64,000 nt of DNA from Sarcomyxa edulis. Taxonomy: Eukaryota; Basidiomycota; Agaricomycetes; Agaricales; Mycenaceae. The translations under genes were made by a program, and so were the position numbers. Positions within the stretch are counted from its first letter, which is position 1. The number at the start of each line of letters is the position of its first letter. Location: the NCBI GenBank assembly GCA_009761415.1, contig QUOL01000005.1, forward strand, positions 1,488,001 to 1,552,000, read 5' to 3'. Of this stretch, positions 13,991 to 25,708 are shown one piece after another. A model generated the notes under the pieces. That model was given only the letters and a program-made list of their open reading frames with translations. It searched no databases and was not told the origin of the DNA.

Positions 13991-15733
13991 GATTGTAGAG
14001 GGGGGTTGACAATGGAATGGCAATGGGTGGTCAGATGGGTGGTCAAAGGCTGAATCACCCTCACCTTAAGTACTGTACTGACCGGATCAGTACTGCTAAT
14101 ACGAGTACCGCTCTCTGTCACCGACTGCCATAGATCTAGATGTGTACAGGCATGAGAAAGATAAAACGCGACTTTGTATCGCGCGACGCGAAGTTCGGGT
14201 CACCCACTAGTTTTCCGGAAGGCATCGGTCAGGGAATGAATGCGGCATGGTTTAAAGGATAATAGACCTGCCTTTGATCTCCAGCGAATCGGATGTCAGT
14301 CCTACTGAGCAGTCGGTGAGACAGACTGAGATATTTATAAGCGCCCGCGGAGCGAACCGTGTAATGACCTTCGAGTGAGAGTAGACTCGAGTGACTTGGG
14401 AAATAATCCTTACATCAAACGACCCACTTGACGATCTACTCTGACCGTTCCGGTGACCTCGACGATGAACAATAACGCCTGTCGTCGGACGGACAAACAC
14501 ATTATAAGGCGGGGTACTTGATAGCCTAAGAGTCTCTGATCCAAGGAGAGCAAAGAGAGATACAAGTTCGTAAAACGAGTCTAATTTCGCTCTGCGAAGA
14601 TCCCGTGGCGATACAAGGCATTAATGTGTCCATCAGCTGAAGGAAAGCATGACCTGAAAGCCTTCGATCTCGATGACGGTAATTGAACCGTGGCTGGGGT
14701 CCAGATGACAGCGGGGCGCCCTTCGCAGAGGAAATGTCAAGACTCGAGAAACTTGCACAATAGTTTTACCGTTTGCTATCAGTTCTTTTCGAGCACATCA
14801 AGGTTACTGAGTCGTTGGAAAGGGTTTTCTGACTTTGTGTACTTGGCGTGAGCCGCAAGTGCCGGTCGCGCATCAAGGATTCGACGTCATGGGTGGGGCA
14901 TTCAGTGATTGGTAAGGCAATGTACTTCGATGATACCACCGTCGGAGCAGGGAGGCATGCAGCGAGTTGAACGGTAGAAGGAGCGCCGGGCTTGCAGTTT
15001 TCGGATCGGTGCTTGGGAAATAAACGTTACCGCGAGACGCCAAGGAACATGAGACATGATTAGGAGGAGGAAGGGTCCAAAGTCCGATACATATGACTCG
15101 TAAGATCCATGAAATCTGTCTATGTGCGTTGATCCTTCATCAAGATTTAGGGATAGGGTATGCCTCGACCGTGTGCCCGTTGATTCAGAGATGCCCATTA
15201 TTAGGGATAGATTGATAGCTACGGCGTAGAATGCACGCAACAACATGTGGGTTCGACAACATTGGGCGATGACATGAGAATGGTGGCCCAAGGCGATCTA
15301 TTCCCAGAAAATTGGGAAAAACATCATCAGTGATTATACACGTACCGTAGTAGTCGATGAAGTTCCCTGAGTATCGCCAGTGTACAGGTTCAGAGATCCA
15401 GCAGTATTGTCGAGGATCGCATTGGTGTCCTAATTGGTGTCTCCCGAACGCCTTAGTCGACCTGGATTCAGGCTAACTACTCGAAGTCGCGGACTCAGAG
15501 ACATGAAATCGAGAAGAGTTCTCAGAGGAGTTTGAGAGGATTTAGCAGACGACATGTAAAGACTTGGCAGAAAACATTGCGACTTGACAATATGATTGCG
15601 AAGAAGACGAAGAGTTCGAGTGAGCTTGAATTCTCAGGCTCGCGTAAATATCCGGTTTGTCTGGCGACTGTCGGCACACCCAACATTCACACTCTCATCA
15701 AAGGGTCTGTTCTTGACTTTGGCACTGCTATTC
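13991..15733. other. Divergent intergenic region, 1.7 kb
   Basis: It lies between the carboxylesterase (minus) and the kelch gene (plus). No convincing gene was seen; the open frames here lack splice logic or recognisable motifs. A TATAAATA-like box lies on the minus strand near 14331-14340, about 345 nt upstream of the esterase ATG, and a palindrome CAGTACTG occurs near 14085. Confidence 0.3.
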
Positions 15734-17181
15734 ATGGCTAGCATAGTGAAACGAAAGGTCGGTCGTCCCAGAAAATCTCCATCGACGCGTCGAAATGTTC
15801 AATCTGCGATTTCGAGCTCCAACGACGGCAGGATCGTCAACGAGAAGGTCGGGACACTCCTCGAGAAGAGGATCATGACTGGCGATCTTCCCCCGTTCAG
15901 TGACTGGTCCAACACAGTTGTGGACCACGCAAACCATCGAGTTTTTCTATATGGTGGCTGTCATCCAAAAGATGATTTTTTCTCGTCCAATTTTCATTGC
16001 TGTGATATTCGAACTATGCGTTGGATTGATTGCACGGTCGGTTGGTTCTCGCATCCATATGTTTGTCATTTTACTCATTTAGGGTGTAATTCAGCACTCT
16101 CTGCAGTTCCTGTCTCATCCATTGGACGCTTTTGCGAACCAATCTTGCCAACGGCCCTTGCCAGCCCTGCAAAAGCCGGGTTGTACGTTCCTCTCTGTCC
16201 ACGGAAAGGCCTTCATGTTTATCTTTGGTGGCCGCTCTGGAAGTCAAGCTAACCCCCCACAACTAATCGCTGTGGACTTGGAGGAGGAGGCATGGTGGGT
16301 CGTTGAAATCGAAGGTGGCCCAGTATTGAGCCGGATGTCTTGCTGTATGATTGGCGAACAGGATCATCTCTATATATTTGGAGGTTCAAGCCCGTATGAC
16401 GACAATGCCCCATTTCTATCCTCTTTCTCTGTTGCAGAATTTAAGGACGGAAAGTGGAAATGGACAGTTCGCGATCAAGCATATCCTGCACATGTCCCTT
16501 GTCTTGGCTTTAGTGGTCAAGCTACGTCGGTTTACGACGGGAAAAAGATTCTACTAACCATGGGACGTTTGGAGAACGAGGCAGTATGTTACATCTCTTA
16601 CCACGACGAGATGATTCTCTTACCCTCGCTTACAGTCCATAAAGCTCTCGAAAGACACCATGGTGTTATTTCATACCACGCATCATACTTTCCAGGTGCA
16701 GACCGATACCTCAGGTCCGTTTCCTCAAGAAGTTTCTTGGTACGAGCTTCACTATTTACCGCCGCAGCTCTCACTTTTGAGACCCAAACCGCCTTTCCCT
16801 TCTCCTGTTTCAACTCGTTCATCCCTTCGCCGCGTTTCCGCAAGGACTCCACCCATTTCGACTTCCACCTCGACTTCCGGTCCTGCTACGAAGTCTACTC
16901 CACCGTCTGCCGTGATCTGCGCGTGGATTAGCCACGCCGATCACCTCACTCCTGAACTATGGCGATACATGCTACCTCCGGAAGAGGAGATTCAGTGTCT
17001 CGAATTGCGAGAGCAAATTTGGGACCTCAATCTCGATTTGCAAGCATTTGTTGTAGTCGGAAATCGTTTATTCTTTCTTGGATACGATGCTCCGCCAGAT
17101 GTTGACGAAGAAACGGCACTGCGTCGTTCTGTGTGGAATGTCTGTGTGGAAGTATCTCTTACTGGTGAGCGTTTCTCGTAG
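15734..17181 (+). CDS. Kelch-repeat protein with N-terminal AT-hook, about 449 aa
   Basis: Three exons are proposed: 15734-16036, 16083-16583 and 16636-17181, joined in phase 0. The N-terminus MASIVKRKVGRPRKSPSTRR contains a GRPRK AT-hook core, a minor-groove DNA-binding motif. Residues from about 50 to 260 hold kelch blades: NHRVFLYGGCHP, AFMFIFGGRSGS and DHLYIFGGSSP, each with the aromatic-x-x-GG core of a beta-propeller. Then follows a Ser/Pro-rich linker of about 60 residues and a C-terminal segment with FVVVGNRLFFLGYD. The combination suggests a nuclear scaffold, but this is inference. The stop at 17179-17181 follows a possible donor (gtgagc at 17165), so the true C-terminus may lie further on. 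Confidence 0.72.
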
Positions 17182-20018
17182 TCTATCTTTTACGAGTATT
17201 TATGCATATGATAACCTTGTTAGGTTGAGGGTAAATTTCAAAGCTCTCAATTGATAATTTCCGCCTTCCTCTCGAGTACGTTGTAGACAGTTCACCAGTC
17301 GACATCTCCACAAGTAATGTATATAAGTGAGCCTCACTTTCAATTAACACTAGGTTCAATAGACTAACATGTCCAATCAATTTTCACGCACAGATAGGTT
17401 TCTACCTGTATTGATATCTTGACGTAATTTCAACTTTGTTTTTCCACTACAAGCCACTCAGTGAAGTCAACCCAGTGTTTCAGATAACGGCTTACGGGAT
17501 ATTCTAGTTGTTCCGCGAAAGAAATACCCGAACTATGAACCCAAAAGACAGACGGCCCCGATTTGGACCGCGTGTCATCATTTCACATAGCCCCAGGGAT
17601 CTCAATCGAAGGGAGCATGGTACGAAGAACTTACGCTTTCCAACCAAAAGACCGGACTGTTTTGTGATAACTAAAGAACCCTAGAGTCCAAACCCCATGA
17701 AATGGCCATTTGGTAGACTAGGTTGTAGGTCCGTCTCATTTTACAGGTTGCTAGAACGAGCAGACTGAGCTCTTATAGTAGTGTTGTGACGTGGCGGAAT
17801 GAAGGAACCTACCCTGAGAGATTCCCTCGTCAGAAACACTACTCCAACGATACTCAGATTATACTCTTCCTTCCAACTCCATCCGAGTCTCCCAAGTGTC
17901 TCCGTTGCCAACAGGATCCAGTATCTCTTCCGGTTTCTTGGTCCGGCATCCCACTGACGAAACCTTCGAGCTCTCCTTTGTGGGGAAGGCTTTCTGCCGC
18001 ATTCAGAAGGCCGGGACCATACCGATCCGGGGAAGGCGGGGGAGTGGGGCGTTAAGCATGCCTTTTCCATCAGCGAAGGACGATGATGATTGACTGCTCT
18101 ATCTGTGTCACATCCTTGTCCTGACTCACCGGTGCCCGCTGAGTTCCGAAGCTGTTCCGGAGTCCATGGATACGAGTGTCGTAGCTGGCCATGGCTCTGG
18201 AGGAAAGGCCGCTCAGGCATGGTGAGTTTGTTTTACTTCCTTTGTAAGGTACAGCTTGTGGTGCTGACGGTTCTGGTTGTCATAGGCGGACGATCACGAT
18301 GTTGATTGCTCTAGACACAAGTAGGTACCTACCACCTCCAAGAACCAATCCTCGTAAGTAGTGCACTGCCGTTCAAACCACCTGTATGTGTTGATTTCGG
18401 AGTCATTTCCCCTGAAGCCCGATCGAGGTCGCGATTCATGTTGTCGGGATCACTCAACAGTCTCGACTGCCAAAACTATCACCCTTTTGTGGGAAGTGAA
18501 CGGCATAGGTGCATGCGCGCTCTAAGTGCCACTCGTTGAATGCATAGACTGTTCGCATGTCTCTTTGTCTCCTGACCAGGTGTCACTTCTCAACCTTGCA
18601 GCAGCCTGCTGAGGCCATCTGAAATATCAAACCGGCAGCAATGACTGCTTGACATATGAGGCACGTCCATTCATCCGATCTTGTCTTGCTGTGCGATTAT
18701 ATTTCGCATGAAGTCAGGAGATGATGAATGTACCTGTATCGTTGTAGGCTCCGCCATACTGCCTTCCATTTCTGCCCATATTGTAGCCTCTGGAAATAAC
18801 CTGTTGACACGAGGTAGGGCGTACTGCACTCTGGAAATGTTGGGATGTCCGCGCTGACTCCTATACAGAACGCGTTCTACTAGTATGTTCTTCGTCTTCA
18901 ACAGCATGCTGAATCATGCTGCGTTGTGTTCCATTGTCCTATAATCCCGGGCGACGTGTCGCTCGTCCTTACCATCACGGTCCTCGGAGAGAAGCTCTGG
19001 AGGCGCATGTGCATCTCGCGAATGATTCGTGAGTGGCTCATGGCTGCTTTCTTATATTCATGACCTCTAAGGCACCACTTATTAGATTATGAGCTTCGGG
19101 GTAGGGCCATTGTGCGGACTTCCGATCATCTTCTTTCACCTGGACTGGTACTCTCATTCTTGCCTTGCCCGTTCACCGTCGAAAAAAGTCAGATAGTCGT
19201 GAGTATGAATTTGTCACCATCATGATGGAGATGATTACTCTGTCTTTCTGCCTCTGTCATCTATCTACAGATATGCGCGGGCCTGATACACTCGTCGGAA
19301 GGAATCTACCGTCCTGAGAAAACATCTTCTCATTGGGAAGTTCCAATGATGATGCCTTTTTTTAGAAATCGCCCGAATAATTTAGGAGTGGAAAAGCACA
19401 AGAACACCAGATATCGGAGCTCTCTATGGCCGTCGAATATGCTTTGAAACACAGAAGAGGGGGTTTTCATAGCCGCGAGCAACTCGAAGTTAACGGTCTT
19501 GGAGGATAAGTGCAAAGTTGGCTAATTTTGATCCGATTCTGTTTTTCTATCTTAATCGCGATCGACATGCAGGGTCCACGACTCCTTGTTTATGAAATGA
19601 CCCCGTTTCGGCCTGGACTGACACTATGGATGCTCCCTGGTCTCTTCTCGGATTTCGTCTCCCTTTCTTCTGAGGAGGTCGAGAGGAGTCGATATTCATA
19701 TGCTAGGACGCCAAAAATCATACATTCTCACCTATTCGCGTCTTCGCCTGAGGGACGGAGGCCATCAGGACTTGAATAGGATAGCGCTGACTATGCGCCC
19801 TTTTCAATGACAGGAGCGTACGTATCGACGTTCCTTTATCGTAATTTTTCGAAGTGTGGCTACAGAATCGAAGAAGAATTCTGATCAGTCCAATTTTTTC
19901 GTATAAATCTGGCTCAGACTTTCCCCGTGTTTTTCTTGCTCCCTCAGTCCTCCTCCTCTTGTCATTGTCCTCTTTGTCTTTTCGACACCTTGCGGCCGCC
20001 CATCTCGTTCGAATAAAA
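17182..20018. other. Intergenic region, 2.8 kb, no confident gene
   Basis: No gene can be supported. Between about 17780 and 18310 short open segments on both strands are flanked by plausible splice sites, for example a donor gtgagt at about 18220 with acceptor tcatag near 18284, which could be a decayed or unrecognised small gene. The last 120 nt contain the hydrophobin TATA box and a CT-rich stretch. Confidence 0.3.
19901..19919 (+). promoter_or_regulatory. TATA element of hydrophobin 1, shared with hydrophobin 2
   Basis: GTATAAATCTGGCTCAGAC lies 117 nt upstream of the hydrophobin ATG. A close copy lies upstream of the second hydrophobin on the minus strand, supporting use as core promoter. 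A CT-rich stretch follows at about 19937-19980, as is common before fungal transcription starts. Confidence 0.7.
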
Positions 20019-20616
20019 ATGAAGTTCACCGTCGTTTTCGCCTTCATCGCCGCTCTAGTTCTTGCTGTATCTGCCGTTCCTTCGAGAGAAACCAACGCCC
20101 AACGTCTTGCGCGTGGTTTGGGTCCTTTGAAACCTCGTAACTTGGGATCCCCCGTCGGCTGTTCGTTTCATTTTCTTAATCGCTTCAACGCCTTTTTCGA
20201 TACTTAAATTCGCGTTATAGCTGCTAAGCGTGCTAGCACTTCTTCCGTGCCTTCGCAGTGTGACACTGGAGACATCCAGTGCTGCAATAGTGTCCAAAGC
20301 GCGAACAGTAGTCTCGTCTCGGTAATCCTCGGGTTGCTTGGAATCGTCTTGGACCCGACCACGATGGTTGGTGTGACCTGTTCACCTATTTCTGTCATTG
20401 GGGGTGGATCGAGTTCTTGGTACGCTTCGTCATGTTGGCCTACGGACTCATTTGGATGTTGACTGATCATGGCAACAGCACTCAAGAGCCAGTTTGCTGT
20501 TCGAATAACTCGTTCAATGGAGTTATCGCTATTGGTTGCTCTCCCAGTACGTCGTATCAGTGAGACCCTTGCCAGAACTAACCCTCGACGTCTACTTAGT
20601 CAACATCAATCTTTGA
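20019..20616 (+). CDS. Class I hydrophobin 1, 141 aa
   Basis: Small secreted amphipathic protein that self-assembles at air-water interfaces and coats aerial hyphae or fruit bodies. Exons 20019-20160, 20221-20419, 20479-20546 and 20600-20616 give 141 residues. Order: signal peptide (about 1-19, [20 protein letters not shown]), a propeptide with [14 protein letters not shown], a dibasic SAKR site, then the hydrophobin domain. All eight cysteines are in class I order: QC, QCC, TC, SC, VCC, GC. The C-terminus GCSPININL is completed only by the last 17-nt exon. A paralogue at 30686-31247 shares the three intron positions. Expression is probably strong and developmentally regulated. Confidence 0.93.
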
Positions 20617-22355
20617 TTTTCGACAATTACGGAGGAGCGGAGGGAATCATAGGTTGTCCGGAATTTGGCTATGCACTGAGACCCCGAGTAAAAACAGCAA
20701 GCACAGATGGACCAATAAGTTTTGTAGGATTCCCTGCCCGACGATTCGACTTCTTCCAACCTTTTCACCCTACTTTTATCGGGGCATACCCTTCGACAGT
20801 CAACTTCTATACCTATATTCACTGTCTTTTACCCTTTAGTTGTTGTGTGTTTTGTCACTCTTTTAGATATCAGGTCTCCATCAATCAAGCAGCTTGTTGT
20901 TATTGGACCATTGACAATTCCGGGACCTATCATTGCAGGGGTGGCGTCCGTGGACCTCGACCGCGTTATTATGGTGAAGGCTAATCAATCTGTCTTAGTC
21001 TGACGGCGAGCGTGAGTAGGACATATTTCGCGTCCTTCTCGCCTCGATCGCGACGCGTTGTGTGTGCGTGTCCTCATTCACTCAATTCGAAATTCAAAAA
21101 TGTTTCTGCATTTGCAATTGCTGACATCGTCATTGTGCAAACGTTCAAGTGTGTTCCTGAGAACATACGACGATGCAACTCTTGTCCCTTGTATCCAGCT
21201 TAGAAGGGTATTTGGACAGCTGTACAGTTAACTTCCATCTACCAGCCTTTACAAGAAAATAAGAGCAAGCCCTGGGCCGAACGATAAAATAGCTGCCGAT
21301 CCAGAACGAACGCTTATAGACAGGCCATCACTGTGATTCCAGGTACCCAGCTCTAGTAGTATCGTCAAGTCTATCGAAGTGCAAGTGATATATTCTAGAC
21401 TCGAACGGGAACAGTCGTGGGCACTCATCGAACATGAGGACCCGCAAACAATAGAAAAAGGACCAACTCTCATGTCCGTGGATAGAGTGGACCACCCTGC
21501 CAATTCTTGATTGGAAGAACATCCTACATAGATTCGGAAGAAACCAGACGTGCGGAGCCAGCCCGATATCGGGATAAATACATCACATAACACCGATGGG
21601 TCTAGGAACATCACAGTACCGGGTCTGCTCGTCAATCAGACTTCCACATCTTGCCCTGAAGCCTAGGATGAAGCATTTTGACTGCCCGCCTCAAGTACAC
21701 AGCATTGATGGACCTCCTCCGGGAGATCCACGAGACATCGACAACGATCCGGCTGATAGAGAGGACCCATAACCAAGTCCAGGAAGACCGATCAATAGCA
21801 CACAAGGTTAAGTATCGTCATTTCCTATGCATGCTCAAGAAGCGGGATGCATCGGAGGGCAGGAAGGCGCCGGCCGCGTGGAGCTCGTACGAGTGTGAAG
21901 TAAGTACGACGGAGGTTGCGATTTGCGGGCCTGTCCTCGGATACGAATAAGAATACTATAGGCATGGTGCCGGGAGTATCGTGGGTGGTATGATGGTGGC
22001 CCTTAGCTGCAGGAACTTTAGTGGCGTATGCATGACAAGTCAGACCGAGTAGCCCATGCGGTATTATTTCGCCGAAAAAATATACATCCAAGTCCGGAGA
22101 AGAGAATTGTAACAAAGCTAGACGGTCCGCGATTTAGAGAGAGAAAGACATCCTGAGCTGGCATTCGGAGGGCCATGAAGGTGTTCAATTTCACAGGTCC
22201 AACGGACGAGGGGGATGAAGTTGGGAGGCCCAATTAGGAAGGAAAGGAGTCTGGCGGGAATTGCCGAAGAACTGTACAGATATATTGAATGTCCGACTCA
22301 TCGTTCCTCTCCCAGTTTGGCTAGAAACAGAAAAGTCGAGCTCGACGCCCTCAAG
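20617..22355. other. Intergenic region, 1.7 kb
   Basis: No gene recognised between hydrophobin 1 and eL27. Open frames of 90-130 codons occur on both strands but have no family features. The 3' UTR of the hydrophobin and the eL27 promoter must lie here. Confidence 0.3.
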
Positions 22356-23006
22356 ATGGTCAAAGGTATGTCCGTCCTCGAGATGATATATGGTGCCCCA
22401 AGCTAATAGATATGTTTCAGTATACAAACCCGGCAAGGTCAGAAATTCTCAGAATTTGGGGTATTTTGGTACGACCATCTCCTGACATACGGTTATTAGG
22501 TTGCCATTGTCCTACAAGGACGCCAGGCTGGCAAGAAAGTTGTCGTTATCAAGCAGTTGGACGAGGGCACCAAGGACCGACCATACCCTCATGCAGTGGT
22601 CGCTGGAATTGAACGCTACCCACGGAAAGTAACGAGACGTATGGGGCAGAAGAAGTTGGCACACCGGAGCAAGGTCAAGCCTTTCATTAAGGTGCGTAGT
22701 GTTGCTCTGGTTTAAAGGGGACGTTTGGATATTGAAACTCGCAATTTTGCCCATGACTTAGGTTGTCAACTACTCTCACTTGTTCCCTACCCGATACGCT
22801 CTGGAGCTGGAAGGGTTGAAGGGATCCGTAGGATCAGATACCTTCAAGGAGCCAACACAGCGAGAGGATGCCAAGAAGACGATCAAGAAGCTGTTCGAGG
22901 ATCGTTACACTGGCGGAAAGAACAAGTGGTTCTTCACACCCCTCAGAGTGCGTTATCATATCTGTGCTACCATTTCTGTCAAATTGACATTCCCTCTCAG
23001 TTTTGA
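22356..23006 (+). CDS. RPL27: 60S ribosomal protein eL27, 136 aa
   Basis: Component of the large cytosolic ribosomal subunit. Five exons: 22356-22365 (10 nt), 22421-22437 (17 nt), 22500-22691, 22762-22947 and 23001-23006 (6 nt). They give 136 residues, as in animal eL27. Recognisable parts are [20 protein letters not shown] (KOW-type fold), [19 protein letters not shown] and [11 protein letters not shown] at the end. The final exon encodes only Phe and the stop; without it the conserved C-terminal F is lost. The short first exons are typical of intron-rich 5' ends of fungal ribosomal protein genes. Confidence 0.96.
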
Positions 23007-23593
23007 ACTATCCTGGTCTTCCATTGCTGTTATTTTTCTCGCTAAAATTACATGTATGACACATGACCATGATGCATGCCCCTCTCGATTGCAATCTTCA
23101 TGAAACATTTTTTTTGCATCTCCCCGCCTATGCCATTTCTCTCGTTCTCTCTCGATTCACCTCGCGCACCCAAACGATGTTTCGCAACATATACATCTGC
23201 ATGAATATGCGCTGGTTCTCGACGTGGTATCACAATAATGAGGTCAAATGCATGACTCGTTGTATCCTTCCCTCGTTTGTTCGTAACTTAGATTTTCCTG
23301 AGAGTTGTGCGGTCCCTTTGGTGTCATCGACATTGACTTGAATATAAGTATCGGTCAAACGGACAAGATGGGGTAGAAATATGAGAACTTGTTTCCTGTT
23401 TCGGCGAAATATTGATCGACGTTGATCGAAACCTGGAGACCGTTTCTCTGAAGCTACGACGTTCAACCCGACATTTCACTGTTTCTGATTGAAAGTAAGC
23501 ACGCATTCGTCCCATTAGCTGAACTCTAACTAGTATAGATTGACTAAGCAACTTGTTCACGTATAGTTCAAGTGGCATCAAGTAACTTCTATC
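23007..23593. other. Intergenic region between eL27 and MYND gene 2
   Basis: About 590 nt with no supported coding potential; it should contain the eL27 3' UTR and the promoter of the next gene. Confidence 0.3.
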
Positions 23594-25130
23594 ATGGCGA
23601 CACGTTCACCTCGCTATGACCTACCTCCTACAGAGAAATCGGATATGACCGCACATGAACTGGGATCAGGGACTATCGAAAAGATTACTGAGCTCACATT
23701 CGGTCAACTGGAAAGCCAATGGACGGCTCACGGAGGCTCGCCGTGGCGCAAGTTCTACGAACAAGCTGCAGCCACCCCTAAACGAGTGATTGCATGGAAT
23801 ACTGAAAGGTGCGTGTACCTACATTTCTAAAGAATACTAGAAATTAGTTTTTCAACCAACATTGATGATTCCAGGCCTTTCGCTCCCAACCATCTCTTCT
23901 TCCGAAGTGTCGATACGGGCCGCCTCATTGCAATGGACAATGCGCCCTTTCGTGCACAGATCTGGAGATCACCTGCCTGTCGTGTTCCCGTCAAAAACTA
24001 CAGCCAAATTCTGATGACTATGGTATGTTAATGCGTAGGATAGGATCAAAATCCAGACAATGCTGACCCAATTGACCACGCAGATCCACGAGGTTCTCCT
24101 GTTACGCAACTTACACGATTTAGGAGCTGCGGATATTCCTATCGTGCTTTGCGATCTCAACCAAACCGAGTTGAAGCAAGCGTTGGACTACTGGGTGTGG
24201 CTCAGCAAAAAAGGAAACCAGACGAGCCCAGAACGCGCGAAGAAGTGCAAGTCCCTTATCCATCCTTTGTATCATTTATCATTAATCCAAATGCTCACGC
24301 AGTCTACGACATCTATGACGCCTGTCGAGATAACAAGCGCTACCCTTGTTTCCTCCAGCTGGATCTAACAGTTCGCAAAATTATCTCAACTAGAGGCAAC
24401 AATGGCCTCGTACCACCTTTTGTCATCATACACAGCACGAACACTCACGAGGATCACAAGCCCAAAGCTCGTATTCTCTTTACCCGTTCTTGTGCTGTTC
24501 CTCGGAAACGACTGATGCAATTCTGGCCCAATACGTGCGGTGGTGTCGAGTGCTCTGATCCAGATTGTGAGCTTATCGATATGCCGAGAAAGGGGAAGGA
24601 GGACGCTTGGGTGCTCCACACTGATGGTGATTTGGTAACGGACGTCAGTACATATTTCATTCTACTTATCCTGCCACCTTGACGTTGATGGCTTGTATCA
24701 GACGAACCGCCAAGGCGAAAAGATTCAAGGCGAAAAGTTTTGTAATCATTGGCCGTGCGGAATCAAATGTGGACCCGGTCTAAAACTCAATAAATGTGCC
24801 AAATGTCTCGAGGTAAGATACGGCCTTGTATACTTTTGTGCGAGGTTAGATTGACATGTCTTGTAGGTTATGTATTGTTCTCGAGAACATCAGGTCCGTA
24901 CTTCTTTCTCATATCTAAGCGTTCCCTGCTACTGAGTTCTAATCCCAATTCTTGACGATCAGCGCGAGGACTGGCAGATTCACAGAGATATATGTGGCTC
25001 AGGACCGAGAGGTGTTGGCGATGCATATGTACCACTTACCGCTACTCTTGCGGACGGGTCAACCAAGAATTTTGACTCGTGGTACGACTTGTATGACAAT
25101 GCTTCTACTGGCAAGGCCCCTGCAGTCTAG
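23594..25130 (+). CDS. MYND-type zinc-finger protein, 390 aa
   Basis: Seven exons (23594-23808, 23875-24022, 24084-24246, 24303-24643, 24702-24812, 24867-24893, 24963-25130) give an uninterrupted 390-residue frame. The N-terminal part is alpha/beta (LMTMIHEVLLLRNLHDLGA, VYDI/FYDIYDACRDNKRYPCFL). The C-terminus has a cysteine-rich finger: CNHWPCGIKCG, NKCAKCLEVMYCSREHQ and EDWQIHRDICG, the MYND pattern, probably for protein interaction. Intron 3 (24247-24302) starts GCAAGT and is the only splice that joins the flanking frames, a GC-AG intron. The protein end is KAPAV. It is not close in sequence to the MYND protein at 9597. Function unknown. Confidence 0.82.
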
Positions 25131-25708
25131 TTGTCCGGCCAAAACGAAACTGTCCTCGCCCATGTCCATAAATCTTGATAGTTGCTCTAACTATAGTCAT
25201 TGGAATTTTATTGATGATTCGTCCGGGATATTATCGGCCATATCCGTCAAGGAGGACATTGGGAGAAGTATGAGCATAATACGAAGAAAAAGGAGCAACT
25301 TGATAAACGTTTGATCAACGTTGATATATGATTTGTATATGATATCGCTGAAATGAGACGCGATTTGGACGCGATGTAACATGTTGCATCTATTATCTTC
25401 TGAGGCTTATGGCCACGTGGACGAGTACGCGACTCCAAGTCGCTTCCAATTTCATCCTTGCTTCCCACCGTCGCGTCCATTTTCAACAGTACAAAACGCA
25501 AGCAGTCTCCTTCCAAAGGTGTGTTTTTCAAATGATCTTGTCCCAGACGTGACCTTGAATAACTTAAAAAGGAATTTGGATCAGGCTGCCCACCTTTTTT
25601 CCCCCGAAAAGTATCCGACGTCTCGCAATTGCAGCATCGATTCTATATCACTTCTATCATCGCACTATCTGGTTATACCCCTTTGATTTGGAGGACTTTA
25701 CGTAGACC
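25131..25708. other. Intergenic region upstream of NUP54
   Basis: About 580 nt with no supported gene; presumed 3' UTR of the MYND gene and promoter of the nucleoporin gene. Confidence 0.3.

Noticed and set aside
14902..15291. 129-codon minus-strand open frame
   Set aside because: No family motif, no supporting splice sites, and located in the divergent promoter region.
17741..18220. 159-codon open frame on the minus strand
   Set aside because: Low-complexity composition rich in Arg, Ser and Pro, no domain or signal features, and frames of similar length exist on the other strand.
21249..21635. 128-codon minus-strand open frame
   Set aside because: Serine- and isoleucine-rich frame with no recognisable fold or neighbours in phase; most likely chance.
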